A DNA stretch of 64,000 bases, taken from Nitzschia sp. pyKryTriq1. Lineage: Eukaryota > Bacillariophyta > Bacillariophyceae > Bacillariales > Bacillariaceae. Location of the stretch: positions 868,001 through 932,000 of the forward strand of contig OY101115.1 of assembly GCA_956465555.1 (NCBI GenBank). The letters are read 5' to 3'. Positions within the stretch are counted from its first letter, which is position 1. Each line of letters opens with the position of its first letter. Shown here piece after piece: positions 53,131 to 63,376 of this stretch. The position numbers and the translations under genes are program-made. Below the pieces are notes generated by a model, which saw only the letters and a program-made list of their open reading frames with translations, had not been told where the DNA came from and searched no databases.

Positions 53131-53820
53131 TTACGCTGCATATGTCCCTGAAAGTAGAGCTCGAACGATTTTCGGAACGTTGCCATCTCCATTGACAAAA
53201 CCAAGATAGGCGATCCTTCCGCCATTTTCATTGCGATGCATGACCAGTGGTGATTGATTTGACAAATTCTCCACGTGACGAGGGTAGTACTTCTTAGCTT
53301 CTTCCACATCTTCTTCATACTCTGGATCATTGATATGTTCCTCTGGAATGCCTTCGCTTTCGGACAAGTACTTCTCAAAAGGCAAAATCACTGGGAGCAT
53401 GATTCGGTCCTCTTCGGGTGCACTGACAAGATTGCATTTTGTGTATTGCTGCTTTGTCAAAGTGTCGCCCAAAAAATGTTTACCAACTGCCGTAAGCTCG
53501 TAATCGTGTTTCGTGTACGCAGAGAACCTCCATTTTGGGTTCAGCTGACCCGGTACGTCGAACTCTCCGTATATCCCGAAGAAAACAACGAATCCAGAAT
53601 CTTTGTTGTAGTAATCTTGCAGTGCGGGGAGCTGTTCGGTATCCATGATGACCACACAGCAAAGGCCTTCTTGACTGAGCGCTGATTGCAAGTCAGCTGC
53701 CGAGCAGTCTTCTGAAAGTGACATCAAAGAGCAGGGGCTCCACTCCTCGTCTTTCCCAAAACATGTTTTGAAAAGATCTGCGTCAACCCCATAGAGTAGA
53801 ATAGTCTTTTCATTGGACAT
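53131..53820 (-). CDS. Conserved-looking protein of unknown function
   Basis: 229 aa from the ATG at 53820 (MSNEKTILLYGVDADLF), chosen because the 49 codons upstream look like 5' flank. Alternating strands and helices (ILLYGVD, CCVVIMDTE, GFVVFFGIYGEFDVPG) and a C-terminus GGRIAYLGFVNGDGNVPKIVRALLSG suggest a Rossmann-like alpha/beta fold. The C-terminal piece faintly recalls ThuA/glutamine-amidotransferase-like proteins, but no catalytic motif is recognised. No targeting signal from the chosen start. It is convergent with the HPP gene. Confidence 0.65.
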   Translation of the reverse strand: MSNEKTILLYGVDADLFKTCFGKDEEWSPCSLMSLSEDCSAADLQSALSQEGLCCVVIMDTEQLPALQDYYNKDSGFVVFFGIYGEFDVPGQLNPKWRFSAYTKHDYELTAVGKHFLGDTLTKQQYTKCNLVSAPEEDRIMLPVILPFEKYLSESEGIPEEHINDPEYEEDVEEAKKYYPRHVENLSNQSPLVMHRNENGGRIAYLGFVNGDGNVPKIVRALLSGTYAA

Positions 53821-54406
53821 CGTAGAAACAATGAAAGCGTGGTGTACTCTTTCTATTTGACTCCTCCTTAAAGACAAGATATACCTAGCTGTGGTAAACC
53901 AAAAAAGAAAGATGAAGACTTTATCCCAAGGATAATAGGGGGTAAATGGGTATAATAAAGACTGCACTGATGAGAATGGAATATGGAATAACAGATCTTT
54001 GCGTGTCAGTAGTCAGTAGTCCGTACCTGCGGTTCGTACGTGTACCGCAGTATCATACCCGGCACTGTACTACAGTACCGGTATGGTACCGGTACAGTAT
54101 TCGTACCAGTGCCGTGCAATTCTACTCGATACACTCATCCTAAGTCCTGTAAGTCAACCGCACCGTCCGTCGTCCGTGCGTGTCATTGAAAGTATCTTTT
54201 CAATACCGGTACGAGTATGTAGTCTACTTGTACGGGAGCTGCGCTGTAACGACACCATCCCATATCATCGGCTCCTGATACCAGGTACCGGTACTGTACT
54301 ATGGTCGTCTTCTCAGTCTTGACACAGTGAGGAGGAGGTAAAACAAGCATCATTGGTTTGTATCCTCTACAAGAAACGTGTAGTCCATCAGCTTTCTAAA
54401 ATTAAA
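53821..54406. promoter_or_regulatory. Divergent intergenic region rich in ACCGGT/GGTACC palindromes
   Basis: About 585 bp between divergent genes, with a dense group of GTACCGGTAC-type palindromes at 54074-54110 and 54208-54300. No gene is seen. Confidence 0.5.
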
Positions 54407-55738
54407 ATGACTCGCGCTACTAGAGTCCTGTGCACTAGCTGGCTCGTGCTACTCAGTTTCTGGCAAGAGACGAGCACTGCATTTGTAATACCTTCGGCTC
54501 CCTCATCTCGACTGGCGTCCCGATTTGACTTGAAAAGATTGGAGAAAAAAGGCAGCAGCGGAATCTTTACATCACCCTTGCTTCAAGTAAATTTGCCACA
54601 CTATGAAGGGAGAGTAAAACGTTCCAGATTTTCCTTTCGGAAATCGTTGACCTCAAAGTCCAAGCTCTCGTCGTCGGCGTCAGTGTCGGAAGATGACACA
54701 TCATCCAAGGGCAACAAATTGGATTCTATTCTATCGCGCTTGACTTCGGCTTTTCCATTTTTTGTACTCGGGTCGGCGATTCTGGGATTGACACAACCCT
54801 CTACTTTGATGTGGACCAATCGGGGTACTTTGATTTCGTGGATGCTGGCATCTGTGATGTGTGCCACTGGTTTGACCTTGGAAAAGAAGGATTTCACCAA
54901 GGTTTTGGGCGAAGACTTGGCGGCCGTCCCAGCTGGCGTGCTCTGTCAATTTCTCATCATGCCTCTGACTTCTTTCCTTGTTGGTCGCAAACTACTACTG
55001 AATTCGGGCCCCCATGGTGCATCTTTGTTTCTTGGATTGTGTCTGGTGGGTTGCTCTCCAGGTGGTACTGCATCCAATCTCGTCTCCTTGATCGCCAAGG
55101 CCGACGTGGCCCTTTCCGTCCTATTGACATCCTGCTCCACGATTCTGGCATCGATTGTAACACCTCTGTTGGTCAAGTTGTTGGTCGGGAGTGCCATCGA
55201 GGTCTCGGGCTGGGCTCTGTGCGAGGCGACAGCTCGGGTCGTTCTGTTCCCGGTCATGTTTGGAATGTTTGTCAACGCCCAGGCACCCAATTTAGCCAGT
55301 CGAGTGTCTCGTTTTACACCCTTTGCGTCCGTCTTATTGGTGAGCTTGATTTGTGGTGGGGTGGTCGCCCAAAATTCCGTCATGTTCTTGCAATCCTCGT
55401 CCTTGATTCCTCTGATTGTCGGATCGGTCCTCGCGCTCCACTGCGTTGGATTTTTGGTGGGATATCTCGTCCCTCGTTGGGGACTCCGATTCTCCGAAAT
55501 GACCAGCCGAACGATCTCGATTGAGACGGGGATGCAAAACTCTGCGTTGGCGGTGGTACTGGCCCGTTCGATTGGGGCACCGGCGGTCGCCAGTCTGCCG
55601 GGAGCGTTGAGTGCGACGGCACATTCCTGCTTGGGGAGTATCCTTGCTGGGTATTGGCACAGTCGTCAAGGTGACATACCGGTGACAAAAGATAATGGCA
55701 CGGAAGAACCTGTCGAGCCGCCAGCCGACGAAGCATAA
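54407..55738 (+). CDS. Plastid-type BASS (SLC10) sodium:organic-acid symporter
   Basis: 443 aa from the ATG at 54407, chosen because it begins a signal peptide ending ETSTAFVIPSAP, the diatom plastid-entry motif. After a Ser/Lys-rich transit region, about nine to ten hydrophobic helices follow. BASS signatures include SVMCATGLTLEKKDF, LCQFLIMPLTSFLVG, LVGCSPGGTASNLVSLIAKADVALSVLLT and the late ISIETGMQNSALAVVLA. Plastid BASS proteins import pyruvate, glycolate or 2-keto acids with sodium; the substrate here is open. It probably sits in the innermost envelope. Confidence 0.9.
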   Translation: MTRATRVLCTSWLVLLSFWQETSTAFVIPSAPSSRLASRFDLKRLEKKGSSGIFTSPLLQVNLPHYEGRVKRSRFSFRKSLTSKSKLSSSASVSEDDTSSKGNKLDSILSRLTSAFPFFVLGSAILGLTQPSTLMWTNRGTLISWMLASVMCATGLTLEKKDFTKVLGEDLAAVPAGVLCQFLIMPLTSFLVGRKLLLNSGPHGASLFLGLCLVGCSPGGTASNLVSLIAKADVALSVLLTSCSTILASIVTPLLVKLLVGSAIEVSGWALCEATARVVLFPVMFGMFVNAQAPNLASRVSRFTPFASVLLVSLICGGVVAQNSVMFLQSSSLIPLIVGSVLALHCVGFLVGYLVPRWGLRFSEMTSRTISIETGMQNSALAVVLARSIGAPAVASLPGALSATAHSCLGSILAGYWHSRQGDIPVTKDNGTEEPVEPPADEA

Positions 55739-55873
55739 AGGAATTTGGGACATTGGTGAAGACTGCAATAAGGGATCTTTACAAGGACCGTCTGTAGTGC
55801 TCTAATGCTGGATGGTTATATTTTTTTAATGTTTCAAAATTAGGCTGTGTATCGGATCGCATCAATAAATGAA

Positions 55874-56806
55874 TTAGGGTCCGACAAAGGCAATTGCGGA
55901 AGCAACCGCAGAGCTGATGGTAGCCACTTCGACGAACGACTCATTTTGGTATGGTTCGTCCATCCGCCAGAGTTGGATGATAAACTCGCACACCTTGATC
56001 AAGGCGACAAAGAAGAGGAAGCCTCGTTGTGTCGGCGTATCAAAGTGAAAGAGAGCAAACGCGTACAAAATCACCATACTGAATTTGTCGACAATCCAGA
56101 AATTTACCAAACTCTTGGCAGCCTCGGGTAGCGGGGAGGCCGTGTCCAAGAGCGAGTTGGCAATGCCAGTACTAGCATCGGAACCGACAAGAACTCGGAC
56201 GATCTCCCACGACGCGAAAGCACCCAATCCCATCAACGTGATGGATTGCATCGACATGGGGTTAAACTTGAGGCGATCTGCGACAAAGGGAATTTGAGAA
56301 ATACTTTGGGGAGCGATCGTTGCGTACAAGACGCTGGAAACGACAAGCAAATGCCACATCGAATTGCGCTCCAGGAATCGCTGGGTGCCAATGGTTGCAA
56401 ATGCGGTGCACGCGACAGGTCCAAGAGCCAAGCATGTCATGAATTTCTGGAACAGCGCCTCGGAATTCCAGAGCATGATCATACCGCTCAACAAGTAGCC
56501 GGCCAACGACATGCCGGAATAGTACTTGGCATGAATCAACGAATTAAAGCTGGGATGTGTGCAAGTGTCTTCGTTGGCTTGGCCAAGATAGCTGAGACAG
56601 CTTGCGGGGTTTTCATGGCCCTCGTTGTAGGCAGTGTTGAATTCCATGATTTTGGAGCATCCGATCGACAAGTACACAATGGAAGCAAGCTGGGCTCTCG
56701 TGAAGTTCGTGTATCCCGTGGGTTCGACCTTCACTGGAGCATCCGCTACTTCCTTGGTAGCTTTGGCAACCTTTTTGGTGGTGGATTTCTTGTTCTTGTT
56801 CGTCAT
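55874..56806 (-). CDS. Multi-pass membrane protein, unknown function
   Basis: 310 aa, single exon. A Lys/Thr-rich N-terminus (~25 residues) precedes about six to seven predicted membrane helices, such as SGMSLAGYLLSGMIMLW, FMTCLALGPVACTAFATIG and WHLLVVSSVLYATIAP. A Cys-containing loop (ASCLSYLGQANEDTCTHPSF) lies between the first two. There is no signal peptide or plastid motif. Tail to tail with the BASS gene (135-bp gap). No family recognised. Confidence 0.7.
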   Translation of the reverse strand: MTNKNKKSTTKKVAKATKEVADAPVKVEPTGYTNFTRAQLASIVYLSIGCSKIMEFNTAYNEGHENPASCLSYLGQANEDTCTHPSFNSLIHAKYYSGMSLAGYLLSGMIMLWNSEALFQKFMTCLALGPVACTAFATIGTQRFLERNSMWHLLVVSSVLYATIAPQSISQIPFVADRLKFNPMSMQSITLMGLGAFASWEIVRVLVGSDASTGIANSLLDTASPLPEAAKSLVNFWIVDKFSMVILYAFALFHFDTPTQRGFLFFVALIKVCEFIIQLWRMDEPYQNESFVEVATISSAVASAIAFVGP

Positions 56807-57396
56807 GGTCGAAGATGGAGACTCGTGTTATTATTTTAAGAAAATATACGAGTACGCAGGAGTATAATAAATGACAGTGAAGTCGACAGCAAAAATATGA
56901 GGAATGTTGTCGTCGTTGTCGTCGTCGTTGTGTCCATCTCCTTGCATCGGATCATGTCATGTCGGAGATCGGAGGATGATGTCCCGCAACGGCAAAAGAA
57001 AATGAGAACGAGCATGGCCGCCTCGCGGTCTGACGGACACAAGACTGAATCCATCATTCAATATTATCCGTATCTTAGTAAAAAAATGAATGTCGGGGAG
57101 GATCGCTTTTCACGAATGTATTGTGACGCCATGTTCATACATACGTATAGTGAGTACAAGTCTGGGTCTGTACGCGGGTACGGCACACGGAGAACCGTAA
57201 AAACAATGCCGCGAAATAAAATGAACTTTTTCTTCGCCGTCGCCCGCCAACGCCCAACTCCCAACTTCCATCGATCGTTCACCTTCCACCTTCCATTTCA
57301 ATGACGCTCCTCGTCCATACTTTGCGGTTGACGCAACTTCGAATAACAGCACATTTTATAAAACAATCTCTAAAGTACTGGTACTGTATTGGACCG
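56807..57396. promoter_or_regulatory. Divergent intergenic region
   Basis: About 590 bp between the membrane-protein and histidine-phosphatase genes. A (GTC/GTT)n stretch lies at 56900-56930. Upstream open frames are not supported. Confidence 0.45.
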
Positions 57397-58403
57397 ATGG
57401 CACCGAAAGAAGAGAGCAGATCGACAACATCGTCAAACAGTAAAAGATCCGTCGTAGTCGTCGTCAGGCATGGAGAGCGCCTCGACTATGTTATGCGGGA
57501 TGCCGGGCAGAATTGGATTCCAACCGCCGAGCGACCTTGGGATCCCCCATTGACCGAACGAGGGCACCAGCAGGCCAACGCGTTGGGGGCGGCACTACCA
57601 AATATCTTGAACGAACTGGGTCTACCATCGATCGCAGCCATATACTGCTCTCCCTTTTGGAGGTGTTGTCAGACAGCTGCTGGACTTGCCAAGAATCAGA
57701 GAGAAAATAGTACTGCTTCTGCTTTGAAAGTCAAAGTAGAGATGGGCTTGGCAGAAAGTATGAATGAAAACTGGTATCGATCTTGGGCAGTGCCTGGTAC
57801 GGATGGAAGTTGGGGCTACCAAAAGCAAGAAAAGCCTTTGGCAGATTTAGACGCGTCGACGTTGCACCCGGCGGCCGCAGAGCCCGTTCAGAAAGTTTTG
57901 GATTGGAAGCTCGGTGCCAACGATGAAACGATCATTGCTCAAATGGATTCGGAATACGTCTCTAAAACTGTCCTTGATACACCCTTTTCAATGCATCCGC
58001 CCAATTTTGAATCGTTTAAAATGCAAAGATCACGTATGCAGGATTCACTCGAAATGTTGAGCGCCGATCATTCCAACGAGACGATTGTACTAGTATCCCA
58101 TGGTAAGTGAAACGAAAGGCAACCATGATTGTGGTTCATCACTTCTATTTTGTCGTCATCTCATCCGGAAATACGTTGTATGTATTAGGTGGCCCGGTGA
58201 CCCATTTGTACGAGAGCTTGACAGGAAACAAATGGGATGTTCATGGAGAGAGCAAATATTGTTGTTATAGTATCTATCAGCAGACGGACGGAGAAGATAC
58301 ATGGACACCGTTGGTTGTGAATCAGGTCCTAGGAACGGAACAGGGCACATCGTCAGCTCCAGCAGCAGCCACTGCGGACGGCAAAACATTTACATGGGCA
58401 TGA
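57397..58403 (+). CDS. Histidine phosphatase superfamily (PGM-like) protein, two exons
   Basis: Exons 57397-58102 and 58189-58403 (86-bp GTAAGT...TAG intron, phase 1) give 306 aa. The RHG motif [13 protein letters not shown] carries the phospho-accepting His. [15 protein letters not shown] and [16 protein letters not shown] follow, and the second catalytic His lies in LVSHGGPVTH, which is only completed by splicing. This matches the phosphoglycerate-mutase-like phosphatases of the UBASH3/Sts or fungal type rather than glycolytic mutase. The substrate is unknown. Its last 14 bp overlap the tail of the convergent small gene. Confidence 0.87.
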
Positions 58404-58839
58404 TGGTATATGTCTGAGTTTCGACGGCGGAAATGCCATCGATTGATTTGAGTTTCGCCAAGAATTCCGATTCCGGAGCAAAGTCGCTTTCTTTCCATGC
58501 ATTGAACTTATCACCTGCGGGAACCGACGTGATCACCTACACAAGTGGTAGGAAGAAGCACAATGGGCCAGGAAAAAAGGTTGTTGGCAATTATTTTTGG
58601 ATTGGGTTCATGTCCAATTTTGTAGCTCAAATAATGATACTCACCTTAAAATCAAGATTGCCTCCACAAACAACTCTATCTACTTTCTTGCATCCATCCA
58701 CAGCCTTGAGAGCTGGTAAAATTTCGTTCAACGCCTTTTGTGCCTCGGCCAGAGACTTTTTGTCCTTGTCGTCGGACCACTTGCACCGCCACTCTCGTGC
58801 AATGGTGTCAAAATCGACACCTTCGACAAAGGATCCCAT
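58390..58839 (-). CDS. Small conserved-looking protein, two exons
   Basis: Exons 58645-58839 and 58390-58536 (108-bp GTGAGT...TAG intron, phase 0) give 113 aa. The product begins [20 protein letters not shown] and reads on through [20 protein letters not shown] to a short C-terminus ending TIMPM. Strand-helix spacing suggests a ferredoxin-like or dimeric alpha-beta-barrel fold. No family or active site is recognised. Supported by clean splice sites and composition; the antisense ORF over it is a shadow. Confidence 0.68.
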
Positions 58840-59324
58840 TTGACTGCCGGAAGAGAAATTGGCAAGTCAGGCGACTGGACATGTTCTTGGAGGATTGACG
58901 AAGGAGACGACGTTGTACCCGTAATTGGACTGCCGGTACCGGTAGGGATTCATAGAGGTATTACGTACCGGGAAAACACTCGAGGGCCAAAGTGCTGAGC
59001 AGGCTTCGAAATAACTGTGCGAAGAGCAAACATCGTGGATTTTGAATCAATATGCGGGACAGAGCGTAACAATAATGACACTTTTGCAATGGCAAGGCGG
59101 TGCAAAGCAAGTAAATATTTGTAGCTCCACATCATCTCAGCAACTCCATCGCTGTCATCGTCGTCTCTTTCGACGAGAACTTTTCCTCCATCGCCGCATC
59201 TTCTCCATGGGGTGGAGCTCGCACCAAAGATACCGCCTATGGAGCTCGTACTATTTCTAAAAAATAATGGAGCTACAGTAGTTTCTCTTCGAGCATCATA
59301 CCTGCTCTCAACTACGGCATAGTA
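58840..59324. other. Intergenic
   Basis: About 485 bp; promoter of the small gene and 3' flank of OGG1. A CCGGTACCGGTA palindrome lies at 58932-58943. No other feature. Confidence 0.45.
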
Positions 59325-60209
59325 TTAGTCTTCTACTTTCTGCCGCTTCGTTTTGGCCTCTTTCGCGTCTTGTTTCCGCAGTTTCTCCTCTCGTTGAAAG
59401 TCTTCCATCTCTTTGACCAAATGCTCTGGTAACACAGCCCGAAAACTAGGGAGTTCCGCGACGAAGAGCAAGGAATGCGCCCACCCCGCTTTGGAAGGAA
59501 ATCGGTCCCGAAAGACATCACCAACTTGCTTGTAAGTGGTGGGAGTCAAGCTTTTGATTTTGGCCAGCTGATTATCCGGATCATAGTCCCTCCTAGCAAT
59601 GTTCCAGACATGAACGTCCACCGGGATCGCGTCCTCTTGTTGAAGGGAGAAGAGCGCCACGCAATCGGCTACCTTGCGTCCGACGCCACAAAACTCGCAC
59701 AATTTCGTTTGCACTTCTAAAGGATCCGAGACTTGCCGCAGCTTCTGCAAATACGATTCGCCACCCTTCTCCTTAAGGATTTGAAGTGTTTCCAAAATGT
59801 ACTTGGAACGATATCCCAGTCCACATTTTTCTCTTAAATCCTTGTCCGTGGCTTTTTCCAAAAGTTCGTCCACACTGGGAAACGAATATAAGGTTTCTTC
59901 CGGGCTACCACTACTTGTACTTGTTTCGCCGACTTCTAGCAAGGGTTGGCCGTACTCTCTTCGAATGGCATTCACCATTTTGGTAATCCGTGGAATATTG
60001 TTGTTGGAGCTACAAATGAAACTCACGAGACATTCCCATGGATCCTGATCCAATATCCGAACTCCTGGTATGCACTTTGCTATGGTTGCCAACCGTGGAT
60101 CGGCCTGAGACCACTCCTTGTATAAGGGCGGCAAGGAATGATCAAGCTGAAAATAACCGCGCAATATTTTCTTCCAATCCAAGTTCTTGTCATCATCACC
60201 AGTTGTTGT

Positions 60210-60242
<33 letters not shown>

Positions 60243-61076
60243 CAGTGGCCGATAGAGAGTCGTGGTGGGTGTTTCCCGGATCGCCATAACCACTGAGAGA
60301 TTGGGACGTATTCTGATTATTCCCACCCACTCGGTCGCATCATGTGAGCCCCAGGCGGACTGTGGGGGTGATGATTTCGTCGTAGATGATGATGATGATG
60401 ATGGTGATGCGGTGCTCGGCGTTGACGCATCCAAAACAACAGAAGCTGTCTTCCCTGCATCATCGTCATCATCGTCCACCACGACTTTCCACACGAAGGA
60501 CTGGCCAGTCGTCAACGTAGCAGATGGACGTAATTCTTCTGGTGGAACCTCCAAGTCGAGATACGGCTGATTGGGATTAATCGCTTCAACCACTTTTCGA
60601 GTCCAAATACTATTGCTTGACGCAATTGTACTCGACGGGCTGCTGCTGGAGGCGGAAGTCGTCGTGGGTGGACTTGACACCTTACGCTTCCCCGCTTGTT
60701 TCTTGGGGGATGGCGTGACTGGTGCTACAGCCCGATTAGTGCTGGCTTGTAAGAATGTCGTCGTTTCCCTCTTCCCAGTCGTCGTCGGCAAGGAGGACGA
60801 AAAGGCAGCCATTGACGAAACCACGGTTATCGTTGGTATTCGTGCGCCAGTATTCACCGTACGCTGGCTCCTCGTAAGCGGCATACTGATGAGTGTCGCG
60901 CAGTTTGTACGAATACGAATACCAGTCGTTGGAAGAAGAAGAATCCAAGCCTCGGAAGATGCCACAAGGATGCCGAGGAAATAACAAAAAGAAAATCGAT
61001 GATGATAATGGTGATGATTCGTCCAAGAAGGCGCAATACCGGTCCAAGTATTTATTCTTCGTCCTCGAGAAATCAT
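59325..61076 (-). CDS. OGG1: 8-oxoguanine DNA glycosylase/AP lyase
   Basis: 583 aa, longer than the ~345 aa of animal OGG1 because of low-complexity Ser/Thr/Asp inserts (one a run of Ser codons at ~60210-60242) and a long N-terminus. Recognisable parts are LTTGQSFVWK, LRGYFQLDHSLPPLY, GVRILDQDPWECLVSFICSSNNNIPRI, the helix-hairpin-helix CEFCGVGRKVADC with Schiff-base Lys468, and the catalytic Asp487 in IPVDVHVW. The 19-residue Lys-Asp spacing equals human K249-D268. It removes 8-oxoG opposite C. The N-terminus has a hydrophobic stretch ending ASSEAW, which could be a plastid signal with Trp in place of Phe. The tail is a basic nuclear-signal-like segment, so dual targeting is possible. Confidence 0.93.
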
Positions 61077-61679
61077 CCAACAGGGTCGATGCGAACTTTT
61101 TTCGTCAGCAATAAAGCGACGTGGGGTTTATCGGGCTCAAAGATCAAGACTATCGCAATACAGTATGGCACTCGAAGAAGGCTACCGGTAGTATGAGTAG
61201 AGAAGAAGAGCGAGCGAGAGAGTTGCTGAATCGTTTGGTTGATTGTTGCGATGAAACGGACCATCGCAGTGACCGTGTGTCGGTGGTCGGTAGTGGCAGC
61301 AGGTCCAGTACCGGTAGGTCTGTACTCGTACCGTATTGATGAGTATAAGGGGGTCGACTACTCGGACTTCATTCTCCGGGCAGAAGATCTGGACCGATAA
61401 ATCGTGTCTTTTGGGTCAAGCAATATCTCGAACAAAGATGTTATCTTGTCAAGCCCAAGATACCGTTGTGAAATGCTTTCTGCGCGTCCTTTCTTTCTTC
61501 GTCTCCATACAAGTACGGTACTACTCGTACCGGTAGCAGTATGATAGCACCAGCGCATTCCGCATTCTCATAACTCAACAAAAGACAAGAACATTATACT
61601 TTCATTATTTTTCACCCTGTCATACCGTACCGGTACCCCCTGCTCTCTCAAACAAAAATCTGTCGCCTTGTCTTCAACG
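61077..61679. promoter_or_regulatory. Divergent intergenic region with ACCGGT palindromes
   Basis: About 600 bp between the divergent OGG1 and P450 genes. ACCGGTA-type palindromes occur at 61183, 61309, 61528 and 61626 (GTACCGGTACC). No gene is seen. Confidence 0.5.
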
Positions 61680-63326
61680 ATGAGTACAAGTAGTACGAGT
61701 ATAGTGATTTGGCAGTACACTGCATATGGGTTGGCGGCAGTCGCGAGTTACAACTTGCTCCGCGTGGGTCGCAAATTCTTCCGCTGGTATACCACACCGC
61801 TTCAGAAATTGCCGGGCCCGAAACGATCGTTTTTGGTGGGAACCTTTTGGGAGGTTTTAAAGAGACCCTTTATGGAATGTCATTTCGAATGGTGGGAAGA
61901 AGCAGGCGGTCGCCATGACCAGGATGATGTCGATTTGATTCACTACACAGGCTTGTTTGGGGGGTCCTCTGTCATGATCCTGAATGCTGATTATATCAAA
62001 CAATTGCTGCTGGCAAACTATCGAACTCCCCGATACATCAAAAAGTTTTTCAACCTGGAAAAAATGTTGGGCAAAGGGCTGGTGACGCTAGAAGGAGAAG
62101 ACTGGCATCGCCATCGTCGTATCATTCACCCGTCCTTTCAAGTGGGTTTTCTCAAGGCCAATTTGGATCAACATGTACCTAGTCGCGTGAGAAGACTATT
62201 GGAATGCTGGAAACGGGCGGGTTCGGATCGTGTCATTGATGTGTCCTCGCATTTTTCCATGCTGACTTTAGATATTTTGGGAGAAATCGCTTTTGCACAT
62301 GATTTTTGTGGAATGAATTCCATTGAAGCATGGGCAGCAGAAAGCAAAGCTGATACCACCACCAGCAACACCAGCATTGATGAACTTCCTCAAGTGTCGG
62401 ATCGTTTGGTTCAGTCCATGAATGCTTCCATGAAAGCGACACCTAAACGGATTCTCTTGTCCGTCTTTGGATTGGATGCTTTTGACCAAGAAGCGGCTCG
62501 GACACGCAAAGCCATGAACGATGCTGTCGCACAGGTGGTAGATGACGCACGCCTCAGATACGAAACACGGGGACGGTCGAGGACGACGAGTAATAGCAAT
62601 GGCAAGTATACCGCCAAGTCGGTTCTCGAGGTGTTGTTGGATGCAAATGATGCAGAAGCGAAGGAAGGGGGGAAAGGAAAACTTGATAACCAGGAGCTGC
62701 AAGATGAAGTCAAGACTTTTCTCGTTGCGGGGCACGAGACTACCAGCACTTGGTGCTATTGGGCGACCTATTGTTTGTGCCAGTATCCCGAAATTCAAGA
62801 GCGCGTCTTCCAAGATATTATCAAACATGCTCCTATCAAAGAAGGCGGGAATGACGAGGATATTGATATCGAGATAGTCGAAAAAATGGAGTACTTGGAT
62901 TCATTTTTGAAAGAAGTTCTTCGCCTCTATGCACCCGCGGGCATGATCCTCCGACACAATGTCCAGGAAGAAACGTTTGGAGACACTGTGATTCCAGCAG
63001 ATACAAGAATCGTAGTCCCGATCTATCTTGTGCATCGGTCGCCTCGCTACTGGAAGAATCCAGATGTCTTTCAACCGGAACGATGGTTGGGAGATGAGCC
63101 TCCATACAGTAATTCCTATGCTTTTCTGCCCTTTTCACATGGACCTCGGAATTGTATTGGCTATCGTTTCGCTACAATGGAAGCGAAATTGATCATGGCG
63201 CCAATCTTGAGACGGGTGCGATTTGAGCTCATTCCAGAATTACGGAACAGCGAATTCAAGCTAACTTCCTACATTACAGTCAAGGCGAAGCCAAGCGTAA
63301 AAGTGAATGCCAAGTTTCGAGAGTGA
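61680..63326 (+). CDS. Cytochrome P450 monooxygenase
   Basis: 548 aa from the ATG at 61680. An N-terminal membrane anchor (YTAYGLAAVASYNLLRVG) is followed by the proline hinge KLPGPKR. P450 motifs in order: the helix C region GLVTLEGEDWHRHRRIIHPSF, I-helix oxygen-binding AGHETTS, ExxR in FLKEVLRLY, the PERW motif (FQPERWLG), and the heme-binding loop FSHGPRNCIG with Cys492. The sequence feel is of the CYP4/CYP97-like clan. It is a typical ER-anchored form; the substrate is not predictable from sequence. Confidence 0.95.
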   Translation: MSTSSTSIVIWQYTAYGLAAVASYNLLRVGRKFFRWYTTPLQKLPGPKRSFLVGTFWEVLKRPFMECHFEWWEEAGGRHDQDDVDLIHYTGLFGGSSVMILNADYIKQLLLANYRTPRYIKKFFNLEKMLGKGLVTLEGEDWHRHRRIIHPSFQVGFLKANLDQHVPSRVRRLLECWKRAGSDRVIDVSSHFSMLTLDILGEIAFAHDFCGMNSIEAWAAESKADTTTSNTSIDELPQVSDRLVQSMNASMKATPKRILLSVFGLDAFDQEAARTRKAMNDAVAQVVDDARLRYETRGRSRTTSNSNGKYTAKSVLEVLLDANDAEAKEGGKGKLDNQELQDEVKTFLVAGHETTSTWCYWATYCLCQYPEIQERVFQDIIKHAPIKEGGNDEDIDIEIVEKMEYLDSFLKEVLRLYAPAGMILRHNVQEETFGDTVIPADTRIVVPIYLVHRSPRYWKNPDVFQPERWLGDEPPYSNSYAFLPFSHGPRNCIGYRFATMEAKLIMAPILRRVRFELIPELRNSEFKLTSYITVKAKPSVKVNAKFRE

Positions 63327-63376
63327 ATGCGTAGCCATTGACGTCTACCTAGCGAAAAAGTCAAAGCCTACTGGTA

